From: Alphaproteobacteria bacterium
GTDB taxonomy: Bacteria > Pseudomonadota > Alphaproteobacteria > CACIAM-22H2
DNA length: 56,882 nucleotides
Direction: 5' to 3'
Assembly: GCA_016793165.1 (NCBI GenBank)
Contig: JAEULA010000009.1
Span: forward strand, 1 to 56,882
Under the pieces are notes generated by a model. That model was given only the letters and a program-made list of their open reading frames with translations, did no database searches and was not told the DNA's origin. The position numbers and the translations under genes are program-made. Position 1 is the stretch's first letter. The number at the start of each line of letters is the position of its first letter. Shown one piece after another: positions 24,798-32,966 of this stretch.

Positions 24798-25514
24798 TCA
24801 TGCGAGCCCGAAGCGGAGCAGCTGCGCGCCGTGGCGCCGCAACCAGGCCTGGGCTTCGCGGCGATGCGGCGTCAGCCGGTCGACGAGCTCCCAGAAGACG
24901 GGGCGATGGTGCGGATGCACGAGATGCGCGACCTCGTGCGCGACGACGTAGTCGAGCACCGCCGGCGGCGCCAGCAGCAGGCGCCACGAGAAGCTGAGCT
25001 TGCCGCCGGCCGCGCACGAGCCCCAGCGCGAGCGCGTGTCGACGATGCGCAGCGCGCCGACGCGTCGCGGCAGCGTCGCCGCCAGGGCCTCGGCGCGCGC
25101 CTGCAGCGTGCGCCGCGCCTGGCGCTTGATCCAGTCGCGCACGCGCCGCGCGATGAAGGCCTCGTCGCCGCCGATGGTCAGCACGCCGTCTGTCCAGCGG
25201 GGCGAGCCGCGGAGCGAGGGATCATGCGCGACCGTGACGGGCTGCCCCTCGAGCTCGAAGCGCAGGCCCGGCGCGATCGGGTTCGGCGGCGGCATGCGGG
25301 CGAGACGGCCGCGGATCCACGCCGCCTGGCTGTGCGCGAAGCGCATCCCCGCCGAGAGGCTCGCCCGGCCCGGCAGCACGAGGACGATGTGGCCGAAGGC
25401 CGGATCGGCGCGCAGCGAGACGCGGCGGGCGCGCGGATTGCGCCGCACCGCGAGCGTCACGGCGATGCCGTCGCTCTCGAGCACGATGTGGGACGGTTCG
25501 GCGCGGTCGATCAC
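24798..25514 (-). CDS. YgjP/SprT-like zinc metallopeptidase-fold protein
   Basis: This 238-residue protein carries a zinc-binding HEVAH motif (His193, Glu194, His197) with a third His at 203 (HPHHRPVFWELVD). RSRWGSCAAGGKLSFSWRLLLAP stands before it, the diagnostic combination of the YgjP (DUF45, M48-like) family. The N-terminal part has VRRNPRARRVSLRAD. Members are predicted peptidases without a proven physiological substrate. It starts with GTG at 25514 and precedes the Bcr/CflA gene on the same strand. It is divergent from the aldolase gene with about 100 bases between them. Confidence 0.9.
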   Translation of the reverse strand: MIDRAEPSHIVLESDGIAVTLAVRRNPRARRVSLRADPAFGHIVLVLPGRASLSAGMRFAHSQAAWIRGRLARMPPPNPIAPGLRFELEGQPVTVAHDPSLRGSPRWTDGVLTIGGDEAFIARRVRDWIKRQARRTLQARAEALAATLPRRVGALRIVDTRSRWGSCAAGGKLSFSWRLLLAPPAVLDYVVAHEVAHLVHPHHRPVFWELVDRLTPHRREAQAWLRRHGAQLLRFGLA

Positions 25515-25610
25515 GCCTCGGGCCTTAGCCCAGACGTTCCGCCGCTCGCAACCGTTGCTCCGGTGCGCGCGCTGCGCTTAACGTCCGGGCGACCAGCGAA
25601 AGGACAAGGG

Positions 25611-26378
25611 ATGACACGCGAGAACAGGCTGCGCGCGAAGTTCGCGGCGGGCCAGAAATGCCTCGGCATCTGGGGCATGGCGATCAACACGATCTACACC
25701 GAGATCCTCGGCGCCGCCGGCTACGACTTCGTCATCCTGGACAACGAGCACGGGCCCTCGATGCCCGGCGACACGCTTCCGCACATCCAGCTGCTGTCGC
25801 ACATGAACGTGCCGACGGTGGTGCGCGTTCCGTGGAACGATCAGGTCTATCTCAAGCGCGTGCTCGACGCCGGCGCCGAGAGCGTGATGGTGCCGATGGT
25901 CGAGACCGCCGAGCAGGCGAAGGCCGTGGTCTCGGCATGCCGCTATCCGCCGCAGGGGCAGCGCAGCTTCGGCCCGTGGCGCGACGCGGGCCTGGAGCGC
26001 GACATCGACGCGTGGTGGCGCGAGGCCAACAAGCGCACCTTCGTGATGGTGCAGATCGAGAGCGCCAAGGCGGTGGAGAACGTCGAGGCGATCGCCGCGG
26101 TCGACGGTGTCGACGCGCTTTTCATCGGGCCCAACGACCTTTCGGGGACGATCGGCAAGCTGAGGCAATACGACGATCCGCAGTTCCTCAAGCTCGTCGC
26201 GACGGCGCTGCAGGCGATCCGGAAGGCCGGCAAGCCGGTGGGCGTCGTCCCCTACGGCAAGAAGACGATCGCGCAGCTGTTCGACGACGGTTTCGACATG
26301 GTGGCCGCGCAGACCGAGCTGACGCTGATCGCGGGCGCGGCGCGCGCCGACGTCGCGGCAAATCGCTGGAAGAAGTGA
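25611..26378 (+). CDS. HpcH/HpaI-family aldolase
   Basis: This 255-residue TIM-barrel aldolase has CLGIWGMAINTIYTEILGAAGYDFVILDNEHGP, where the Glu-His pair is catalytic. It also has VPTVVRVPWNDQVYLKRVLDAGAESVMVPMVET (catalytic Arg in VVRV), RYPPQGQRSFGP, VMVQIESAKAVENV (metal-binding Glu) and DALFIGPNDLSG (metal-binding Asp). These metal-dependent class II aldolases cleave 2-keto-3-deoxy-type acids to pyruvate and an aldehyde. The exact substrate is unknown. AAGGACAAGGG just before ATG 25611 supports the start. No pathway partners are adjacent. Confidence 0.92.
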   Translation: MTRENRLRAKFAAGQKCLGIWGMAINTIYTEILGAAGYDFVILDNEHGPSMPGDTLPHIQLLSHMNVPTVVRVPWNDQVYLKRVLDAGAESVMVPMVETAEQAKAVVSACRYPPQGQRSFGPWRDAGLERDIDAWWREANKRTFVMVQIESAKAVENVEAIAAVDGVDALFIGPNDLSGTIGKLRQYDDPQFLKLVATALQAIRKAGKPVGVVPYGKKTIAQLFDDGFDMVAAQTELTLIAGAARADVAANRWKK

Positions 26379-26391
26379 GCGGGGCCCGGCG

Positions 26392-26598
26392 TCAGCCGGG
26401 AAAGCGCAGCGGCTGGACGGCCTCGTCGGCGATCATCGCCGCCTGCTCGATGGCGGTGTTGCGGTCGTCGGCGTAGCCGGTGCCGACGATCTCGCCGCGG
26501 CGATAGAGCGTCCAGAGCCATCGGTCCGACCACAGGCCCTTGCCGGGCTCGATGTCGGCCATGAAGAAGCGACGGTTCTGCCAGTGCACGCGCATCAT
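26392..26598 (-). CDS. Small hypothetical protein
   Basis: This 68-residue frame encodes MMRVHWQNRRFFMADIEPG..., with an aromatic-rich core (WLWTLYRRGEIVGTGYADDRNTAIEQAAMIAD) that reads like a small globular beta-alpha protein rather than random GC-rich translation. No family is recognised. It follows the PEP-CTERM gene's terminator on the same strand and ends 13 bases beyond the convergent aldolase stop. ATG at residue 13 (26562) is a possible shorter start. Confidence 0.55.
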   Translation of the reverse strand: MMRVHWQNRRFFMADIEPGKGLWSDRWLWTLYRRGEIVGTGYADDRNTAIEQAAMIADEAVQPLRFPG

Positions 26599-26662
26599 CG
26601 TGATCGCGATGATGCCGTCGCCCGGTAACGACTTGGTTAATGCGGCCGTTGCCGCAACGAAA

Positions 26663-26690
26663 ACGGCCGCCCGAGCGCTCGGGCGGCCGT
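26663..26690 (-). terminator. Strong intrinsic terminator of the PEP-CTERM-type gene
   Basis: This is a 28-bp perfect palindrome (arms ACGGCCGCCCGAGC and its complement). On the minus strand a short TTT run follows directly, 24 bases after the stop of the exported-protein gene. This is the classical form of a Rho-independent terminator and the clearest one in the window. Confidence 0.8.
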
Positions 26691-26713
26691 CTCGTCGTGG
26701 AGAGCCGGGCGGT

Positions 26714-27586
26714 TCAGGCGCGGCGGCGCGTCAGGCCGAGGCCTGCAAGGGCGGCGCCGAGCAGCAGCGCCGAAGCCGGCGCCGGCACTGCCGCCGGGGC
26801 AGCGACGGGCTCGCCGAAGATGAAGTCGTCCATCACGACGACGTCTTCGCTGCAGATGCCGGTGGGCGTCGGAATGGCGCACTTGCCCGAGGTGATTCGC
26901 ACGCGCGCGACGACGCTGTCGCTGAAGCCGACGCCGAGGAAGGACAGGTTCTGGTTGGTGGTATTCGCCGGCGCCAGGAAGCTGCCCAGCGAGGCGCCAT
27001 CGGACCCGAAGAACTCCAGCCCGGTGATGCTGATCGAACCGTCGTCGGTATCGGTGAAGACGACGCCGAAGCCGCGCGACAGCGCCGCGGTGGTCGAGCC
27101 CGGGACGAAGAACGCCACGTCGGTGACGTTGCTGCCGATCGCGGTGAACAGGCGCTCGGCGGAGAAGGTCTGGAAGTTGGCGCTGCCGGCTTCGCCGCCC
27201 GGACCGGTCAGAAGATTGTTGAACAGGATCGGCGTCGACGTGGGATTGGAGGAGTCGGCGCTGGTCTGGAAGCCGGTGCCGGGCGTCGAGAACACGACGC
27301 CTCGGGCGCGGCCGGCGACATTGGCGTTGAAGAAATCGGCGGGGAAGGCGTTCGGCGCCGAGAAGCCGTCGGGAACGCCGTCCCAGTTGATCTCGCGGCG
27401 ACCGCTGCCGACGGACCCCGGCGTATTGGCGTTGAGCGTGCCGAGGCTGGCCCGGAAGGCGTCGACGGTCGCCTGGATGTCGGCGGGGGACGTCCCGATG
27501 GCCGAGAACACGATGGGCGCCGCGCTGGCGGTGCCGACGGACGTCATGGCGACGACGACGACGGCAAGCGTCGACAGGATTCGCAT
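26714..27586 (-). CDS. Exported PEP-CTERM-type protein
   Basis: This 290-residue protein has a signal peptide (MRILSTLAVVVVAMTSVGTASA, cut before APIVF). A Ser/Thr/Gly-rich beta-strand body follows with single conserved pieces (FSAPNAFPADFFN, VFTDTDDGSISITGLEFFG, VVVMDDFIFGEP). The end is a PEP-CTERM-like sorting tail: VPAPASALLLG, a hydrophobic helix and terminal TRRRA. Such tails are processed by exosortase and the proteins are often linked to exopolysaccharide or biofilm production; no exosortase gene is visible here. GGAGGG precedes ATG 27586 by six bases. The two Cys near residues 238 and 246 could form a disulfide. Confidence 0.85.
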   Translation of the reverse strand: MRILSTLAVVVVAMTSVGTASAAPIVFSAIGTSPADIQATVDAFRASLGTLNANTPGSVGSGRREINWDGVPDGFSAPNAFPADFFNANVAGRARGVVFSTPGTGFQTSADSSNPTSTPILFNNLLTGPGGEAGSANFQTFSAERLFTAIGSNVTDVAFFVPGSTTAALSRGFGVVFTDTDDGSISITGLEFFGSDGASLGSFLAPANTTNQNLSFLGVGFSDSVVARVRITSGKCAIPTPTGICSEDVVVMDDFIFGEPVAAPAAVPAPASALLLGAALAGLGLTRRRA

Positions 27587-27761
27587 CGGACCCTCCAGGG
27601 ATTGGGAATTCCGGGACGTGCGCCCGGATGTGCTGCCGGGATCGACCGGCCGACTTCTTCGAGCAAAGCTTGTGCCGTCGGCCGACCTGTCACCTTTTCA
27701 GATGGTTAGCGGTGTGACGCGCGCGTGACTGTAAGCCTGATCGACACCGCGTCGGATGGTG

Positions 27762-29048
27762 TCAGCGTCGTGGCCGGCGCGGGCGCGCGAAGACGGCGAC
27801 GAGCTCGACATGCGGCGACCAGAGGAACTGGTCGATCGGCGTCACCTGCTCGAGGCGATAGCCGCCTTCGCGCAGGGCATAGGCGTCGCGCGCGAAACTC
27901 GCGGGATTGCAAGACACGGCGACGACGCGCGGCACGTCCGATCGCGCGAGGCTGGCGGCCTGCTCCCGTGCACCCTCGCGCGGCGGGTCGAAGACCACGG
28001 CGTCGAGCCCGCGCAGCTCGTCTTCGACCAGGGGCCGGCGGGTGAGGTCGCGCAGGACGGTCTTCACCCGGGGGCCGCGACCCGAGCGTCGCGCGGCGAC
28101 GTCGAGGGCCGCGAGTGCGTCGGCCGCCGTGTCGATCGCCTGGACCTGGGCGCGGGCCGCGATCGGCAGGCTGAGCGTGCCGCACCCGGCATAGAGATCG
28201 GCGACGTGGCGCGACTTGCCGAGGCCGGCGAGCACGGCGGCGATGATCGCGGCCTCGCCGCTCGGCGTGGCCTGGAGGAAAGCGTGCGGCGGCGGCGCGA
28301 CCGGGACGCCGTCGAAGCGGATCTCCGGGGCGCGGCGCAGGGCGATCAGCTCGGCCGAGGCGCCCGGCTCGCGCGCGAGGCTGAGCCGGGCGAGATCGAG
28401 CGCGTTGGCGAGATTCGAGAGTCGTGCGGCCGCGACCGGCCCGATCACCAGCACGTCGAGACCGGACGCCGTCGCGGTCACGGCGACGTCGCAGCGCTGG
28501 CCGGTGTCGAGGACGTCGCCGAGGCCCTGGCGCAGCGGCGGCAGCAGCGCCGCGAGGGCAGGATCGACGACGGCGCAGTCGGTGATCGCGACGATGTCGC
28601 GGCTCATCGGCGCGTGGAAGCCGAGGACGACGCCCTGGAGCGTGCGGATGGCGGCGAAGCTGGCGCGGCGACGCGTGCGTGGCGGCGAAACCTGCAGCGC
28701 GCCGACGACGGCGGGATCGCAGCCGGCGCGCGCCACCGCCTCGCGCACGCGCGCGAGCTTCCACTCGGCATAGGCGGTCTGGGGAAGGTGCTGCAGCGTG
28801 CATCCGCCGCACTTCGTGAAGTGCGGACAGGCCGGCGCGGCGCGATCGGGGGCCGAGTGTCGCCAGGCGATCGGCACCGCTCGATCGGCGCCCACGCGGC
28901 GGGCCTCGACGCGCTCGCCCGGCAGGGTCCATGGCACGTAGACGGGTTCGCCATCGAGCCGGGCGACGCCGTCGCCGCCGGCGCCGAGCGTCTCGACGAC
29001 GAGCTCGACGGTCGTGCCATCACCATCGCGTGAGACGGGTCTTCGCAT
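27762..29048 (-). CDS. RlmD/TrmA-family RNA m5U methyltransferase
   Basis: This protein of about 428 residues has an N-terminal TRAM-like RNA-binding part (VELVVETLGAGGDGVARLDGEPVYVPWTLPGERVEARRV) and an Fe-S cluster motif CPHFTKCGGCTLQHL. The SAM-binding methyltransferase domain follows with VADLYAGCGTLSLPIA, VFDPPREGA and the catalytic Cys in VVAVSCNPASFARDA. The family methylates uridine C5 in 23S rRNA (m5U1939 or m5U747) or tRNA. The target here is unassigned, though the cluster motif favours RlmD/RlmC. ATG 29048 starts right before the TRAM domain; the frame reaches 29087. It is divergent from the adenylate cyclase gene with almost no intergenic space. Confidence 0.93.
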   Translation of the reverse strand: MRRPVSRDGDGTTVELVVETLGAGGDGVARLDGEPVYVPWTLPGERVEARRVGADRAVPIAWRHSAPDRAAPACPHFTKCGGCTLQHLPQTAYAEWKLARVREAVARAGCDPAVVGALQVSPPRTRRRASFAAIRTLQGVVLGFHAPMSRDIVAITDCAVVDPALAALLPPLRQGLGDVLDTGQRCDVAVTATASGLDVLVIGPVAAARLSNLANALDLARLSLAREPGASAELIALRRAPEIRFDGVPVAPPPHAFLQATPSGEAAIIAAVLAGLGKSRHVADLYAGCGTLSLPIAARAQVQAIDTAADALAALDVAARRSGRGPRVKTVLRDLTRRPLVEDELRGLDAVVFDPPREGAREQAASLARSDVPRVVAVSCNPASFARDAYALREGGYRLEQVTPIDQFLWSPHVELVAVFARPRRPRR

Positions 29049-29071
29049 GGCGGGATTGGTAGCACGCGCGC

Positions 29072-30463
29072 GTGAGTTCACGGCCATCTGAAGCCCCGGT
29101 GGTGCCGGTCGTGCGATGGTCGCCGGCGATGTGGCGTTCCCTCCTCACCCGCGATCTCTCCCAGGCCGCCGAGCTCCCCGAGCGGGTGCGTCGCGCCATC
29201 GCCTTGGAACAGGACCAGGCCGAGCGGCTGATCAGCTGGTGCCAGCTGGCGCTCGTGCTGTTCTTCGCGGCGTTCTACGCCTCGGCCCCCAAGCCGGCCG
29301 ATCGCCCGATGACCTTCGAGCCGGTGCCCTGGGCGCTCGCCGTTTACTTCGTCGCGACGCTGATCCGCATCGTCTGGTGCCACCGTGCCCGGCTGCCGGC
29401 GTGGTCGCTCGCCGGCTCGGTGTTCATCGACATGAGCCTGCTGTTCGGCCTGATCTGGAGCTTCCATCTGCAGTACGGCCAGCCGCCCGCCTTCTATCTT
29501 AAGGCCCCGACGGTGCTCTACGTGTTCATCTTCATCGCGTTGCGCGCGCTGCGCTTCGAGGCGTGGCTCGTCCTGTTCACCGGCGTCGCAGCGGCCGCGG
29601 GCTGGATCGCCCTCGTGGTCTATGCGGCGAATTTCGGCCCCGATCGGATGCCGATCACGCGCGACTACGTGCGCTACATGACGAGCAACGCGATCCTGGT
29701 CGGCGCCGAGATCGACAAGATCGTGGCGATCCTGGTCGTCAGCGCGGTGCTGAGCTGGGCCCTGTTGCGTGCGCAGCGCACGCTCGTCAGCGCGGTGGCG
29801 GGGACGACCGCCGTGCGCGAGCTCAAGCGGTTCTTCGCGGCCGATGTCGCGGACGCGATCACCAGCTCGGAAGAGTCGATCCGGCCGGGACAGGGGATAT
29901 TGCGCGACGCTGCGGCGATGTTCGTCGACCTGCGCGGCTTCACCGAGATGGCGCGCGGTCTGTCGCCCGACCAGACCGTCGGGCTGATCGCCGAGTACCA
30001 GGCGCGGCTCGTCCCGGTCCTGCAGGTGAATGGCGGCTCGATCGACAAGTTTCTCGGCGACGGGATTCTCGCGAGCTTCGGCGCGACGCGGCCGAGCGGG
30101 AGCTACGCGGCGGACGCGATGCGCGCCGCCGATGCCCTGCTCGCGGAAGTGGCGCGCTGGCGCGCGGAGCGCGAGGCCGCGGGCCTGCCGAGTCCGCGTG
30201 TCGGGGCCGCGGTGGCGATGGGGCCGCTGCTGTTCGGTGCGGTGGGCGACGCGACGCGGCTCGAATACACGGTCATCGGGGACGCGGTGAATCTCGCGGC
30301 AAAGCTCGAGAAGCACACCAAGGTCGAGGCGGTGGCGGCGCTGACGACACTGGAGACCTACGAGCGCGCGCGCGAGCAGGGTTACGACGTCGTCAAGGCG
30401 GTCCGTCGCGCCCGGACCGTGGCCGGCGTGGGCGACCTCGTCGATCTCGTCGTGATCGCCTGA
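29072..30463 (+). CDS. Class III adenylate/guanylate cyclase, membrane-anchored
   Basis: This 463-residue protein has an N-terminal region with five to six predicted membrane helices (about 55-240). A cytoplasmic class III cyclase domain follows. Its metal-binding Asp residues are in AAMFVDLRGFTEMA (Asp286) and IDKFLGDGILASFG (Asp330, with Lys326 in the purine-recognition position), and the conserved EYTVIGDAVNLAAKLE comes later. It would make cAMP or cGMP in response to a signal sensed in or at the membrane. The start is either GTG 29072 or ATG 29129 (MWRSLLTRD). No cyclic-nucleotide-binding effector gene lies nearby. Confidence 0.92.
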   Translation: MSSRPSEAPVVPVVRWSPAMWRSLLTRDLSQAAELPERVRRAIALEQDQAERLISWCQLALVLFFAAFYASAPKPADRPMTFEPVPWALAVYFVATLIRIVWCHRARLPAWSLAGSVFIDMSLLFGLIWSFHLQYGQPPAFYLKAPTVLYVFIFIALRALRFEAWLVLFTGVAAAAGWIALVVYAANFGPDRMPITRDYVRYMTSNAILVGAEIDKIVAILVVSAVLSWALLRAQRTLVSAVAGTTAVRELKRFFAADVADAITSSEESIRPGQGILRDAAAMFVDLRGFTEMARGLSPDQTVGLIAEYQARLVPVLQVNGGSIDKFLGDGILASFGATRPSGSYAADAMRAADALLAEVARWRAEREAAGLPSPRVGAAVAMGPLLFGAVGDATRLEYTVIGDAVNLAAKLEKHTKVEAVAALTTLETYERAREQGYDVVKAVRRARTVAGVGDLVDLVVIA

Positions 30464-30482
30464 CGCGACGGAGCGCGTCCGG

Positions 30483-31370
30483 TCAGACCGGCTTGAGCTT
30501 GACCCAGGTGATGTCGGCCATGCGCCAGAGCCGCTGGCCTTCGATCTTCCCGACGAAGGCGTAGGCGTAGCCGTTCTCGCGCCAGTGCACGATGTTGACG
30601 TCGCCACGCTGATCGAGCCGGCCGCCGCGCTCCGGCAGGTCGGTCATCGCGACGACGAGCTGGATCAGCTCCTTGTTCTCGCCGGAGTACAGGAACTGTG
30701 CCGCCGGCTTGCCGGCCACGACGACGAAGCGTCCGCCCTCGGCGCGATAGCCGAACTGGCTCAGGTCGGGCACGGCGATCTGGCGGTTGAGCCGGGCGCC
30801 GAACCATTTCTCGAGCTCGCCGATATGCTCGGCGCCGAAATCGACGAGCAGGCGCTGATCGCGCTGCAGGGTCGAGTCGTATTCGCGGTAGTAGCCGGCG
30901 AGATTCTCGAGCCAACGCTCGGAATCGGGATTCACCGAGGCCTGCTGGATCGCCGGCGTCGACGCCTCGAACCGCACGAAGCCGGAGCGCTGCCCCGCGG
31001 CGAAGACCGCGACGGCGGCGATCGCGGCGGCGGCAGCCCAGCCGGCGGTGCGCCAGCCGGTCGCGCGCGGCGGCGCGGCGGGGCGGTTCAGCGTCACGAC
31101 GTTGTGCGCCGACGCGGCGACGGGCGCCGCGGCGGCGGCGGCGAGGACGGGTCCGCGGATCGCGGCGAGGAGACGGTCGGGCACCGGCTCGTGCAGCACC
31201 TCGGTGAAGGCGCCGCGCGTCAGCGACGCGCTCTCGCGGAACATGGCGACGCGCGCGCGCAGCGCCGGGTCGGCGGCGATCGCGGTCTCGATGTCGCGCG
31301 CGGTGGCCGCGTCGACTTCGCCGTCGACATAGGCCATCAGCATCACATCGTCAGTCCTGGGCATGGTCAT
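30483..31370 (-). CDS. Anti-sigma factor, membrane-anchored
   Basis: This 295-residue protein has an N-terminal helical domain (VMLMAYVDGEVDAATARDIETAIAADPALRARV) typical for anti-sigma factors, but without the His-x3-Cys-x2-Cys zinc motif. One membrane helix lies at about 108-126, followed by a C-terminal, presumably periplasmic, domain of about 170 residues (SERWLENLAGYYREYDSTL...VDFGAEHIGELEKWFGARLN). It lies 14 bases downstream of an ECF sigma gene, so it most likely holds that sigma inactive until a signal is sensed. The signal is unknown. Because the zinc motif is absent, redox sensing of the ChrR/RsrA type is unlikely. Confidence 0.88.
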   Translation of the reverse strand: MTMPRTDDVMLMAYVDGEVDAATARDIETAIAADPALRARVAMFRESASLTRGAFTEVLHEPVPDRLLAAIRGPVLAAAAAAPVAASAHNVVTLNRPAAPPRATGWRTAGWAAAAAIAAVAVFAAGQRSGFVRFEASTPAIQQASVNPDSERWLENLAGYYREYDSTLQRDQRLLVDFGAEHIGELEKWFGARLNRQIAVPDLSQFGYRAEGGRFVVVAGKPAAQFLYSGENKELIQLVVAMTDLPERGGRLDQRGDVNIVHWRENGYAYAFVGKIEGQRLWRMADITWVKLKPV

Positions 31371-31384
31371 GTCCTCCCCGCCGG

Positions 31385-31948
31385 TCAGGCGCCCTCGGGC
31401 TTGAGGCGGACGACGTTGCTCGTGCCGTCGATCGGGGACTCGCCGAGCAGCTTTCCGAGGGCGGCGCGCGCGCGGGACAGCCGGCTCATCACCGTGCCGA
31501 TGGGAATGGCGAGGGTGTCGGCCGTTTCCTTGTAGGATTGGCCCTCGACGCAGACGAGCATCATCACGGCCCGCTGCTCCTCAGGCAGCTTGGTCATGGC
31601 CCGTCTTACGGCGTCGTAGGTGACTTGCGCTTCCATCTCTCGTGCTCCGTCGACCGTCAGCTCCGGCTCGGCCAGCGGCGAGTCCGCATCGACGCGGCCT
31701 TCGCCCGTGCGCACGCGCTGTGCGCGCTTCTGGTCGAGCCAGATCGTCTGGATGATTCGAAACATCCAGCTGTCGAGCCGCGTGCCCGGAGTCCACTGGT
31801 GGATCCGCGTCAACGCCCGTTCGCAAGCGGCCTGCACCAGATCGTCCGCCTGATCCGGCACACCCGCGAGGCCCCGTGCGAAGCGCCGCAGCCGCGGCAG
31901 AAGCGCCACGAGCTCGGCCTGCACCGCAGGATCAACGCCCGCCGTCAC
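31385..31948 (-). CDS. ECF-type RNA polymerase sigma factor
   Basis: This 187-residue protein has a sigma-2 region (LVALLPRLRRFARGLAGVPDQADDLVQAACERALTRIHQW, then LDSWMFRIIQTIWLDQKR) and a sigma-4 region (LPEEQRAVMMLVCVEGQSYKETADTLAIPIGTVMSRLSRARAALGKLL) with no sigma-1 or -3, as in ECF sigma factors. The start is GTG 31948 with AGGAGG upstream. It is followed by its probable anti-sigma gene in one operon. A GGAAT-N16-CGTT element upstream resembles the alphaproteobacterial general-stress (EcfG) promoter, so expression may be part of that regulon or autoregulated. Confidence 0.93.
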   Translation of the reverse strand: MTAGVDPAVQAELVALLPRLRRFARGLAGVPDQADDLVQAACERALTRIHQWTPGTRLDSWMFRIIQTIWLDQKRAQRVRTGEGRVDADSPLAEPELTVDGAREMEAQVTYDAVRRAMTKLPEEQRAVMMLVCVEGQSYKETADTLAIPIGTVMSRLSRARAALGKLLGESPIDGTSNVVRLKPEGA

Positions 31949-31982
31949 CGGCAGCCCTCCTGCATCGACCCGACGGTTTCAC

Positions 31983-32007
31983 AACGCCAGGGAGCGGCGA
32001 TTATTCC
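31983..32007 (-). promoter_or_regulatory. EcfG/ECF-like promoter upstream of the sigma gene
   Basis: On the minus strand GGAAT is separated by 16 bases from CGTT, ending 34 bases before the GTG start of the sigma gene. The consensus for alphaproteobacterial EcfG promoters is, from memory, GGAAC-N16/17-CGTT, so there is one mismatch. The position is right for transcription of the sigma/anti-sigma pair. No start site is known. Confidence 0.45.
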
Positions 32008-32042
32008 GGTCTCGGAAAGCCGTGGAAAATCAGATGGATATC

Positions 32043-32966
32043 TCATCTCAACTTGGGGTTCAGAGCGTCGCGCAGCCAGTCGCCGAGCAGGTTCACGGCA
32101 AGGACGAGAAGCACCAAGGCCACGGCGGGGAACACCGTGATCCACCACTCCCCCGAGAACAACACTTCATTGCCGATCCGGATCAGGGTGCCAAGCGACG
32201 GATGCGTGGCCGGCACGCCCAGGCCGAGGAAGCTGAGGGCCGCCTCGGTCAGGATCGCCGAGCCGAAGCCGAGGGTGGCGATCACGAGCACGGGCCCGAG
32301 CACGTTGGGCAGCACGTGCCGGAACAGGATGTACGGCGCGCTCACCCCGATCACCCGGGCGGCCTGCACGTATTCCTTGCTCTTCTCGACCATCGTGGAG
32401 CCACGCACCGTTCGGGCGTACTGGACCCAGTTCGACAGCGCGATGGCGAGCACGACCAGCGGGATCGCGAGCGTGGCGTGGACGTCGCGCGGCATCGCCT
32501 GGCGCGACAGGCCGTCGATCAGCAGCGCGATGAGGATGGTCGGGAACGAGAGCTGCACGTCGGCGAAGCGCATGATCAGGTTGTCGACGCGGCCGCCGAA
32601 ATAGCCGGCGATCAGGCCGAGCGTGACCCCGATCGTCATCGCGACGGCGTTCGCCGCGATCGACACGCCAAGCGAGATGCGGGCGCCGTAGAGGATCGTG
32701 GAGAGCACGTCGCGGCCCTGGCTGTCGGTGCCCAGCGGGTACTTCGCCTGGCCGTCGGCGAGCCACAGCGGCGGCAGGCGCGCGTCCATGATGTCGAGCA
32801 CGCCGGGATCGAACGGGTTCTGCCCGGCGAGCCAGGGCGCCAACAGCGCGATGGCGAAGAACAGGGCGACGATCAGCGCCGAAGCGATCGTCACCGGCGA
32901 GTGGCGGAAGCTCCACCACAGATCGCTGTCGGCAATTCGGGCGAGGCGGCCGGCCATCGCGATCAC
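32043..32966 (-). CDS. DppC/OppC-like ABC transporter permease
   Basis: This protein of about 307 residues has six predicted membrane helices. It shows the signatures of the DppC subfamily: an N-terminal helix (VTIASALIVALFFAIALLAPWLAG), YPLGTDSQGRDVLSTILYGARISLGVSI and LNPKLR at the end. The ABC-permease EAA loop lies around EYVQAARVIGVSAPYILFRHVLPNVLGPVLV. It forms the membrane channel of a di/oligopeptide- or nickel-type importer together with the DppB-like protein. A GTG at 32966 overlaps the dppB stop (GTGA); ATG 32957 is the alternative. No DppD or DppF ATPase gene follows: the next gene is the ECF sigma factor. Confidence 0.92.
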   Translation of the reverse strand: MIAMAGRLARIADSDLWWSFRHSPVTIASALIVALFFAIALLAPWLAGQNPFDPGVLDIMDARLPPLWLADGQAKYPLGTDSQGRDVLSTILYGARISLGVSIAANAVAMTIGVTLGLIAGYFGGRVDNLIMRFADVQLSFPTILIALLIDGLSRQAMPRDVHATLAIPLVVLAIALSNWVQYARTVRGSTMVEKSKEYVQAARVIGVSAPYILFRHVLPNVLGPVLVIATLGFGSAILTEAALSFLGLGVPATHPSLGTLIRIGNEVLFSGEWWITVFPAVALVLLVLAVNLLGDWLRDALNPKLR

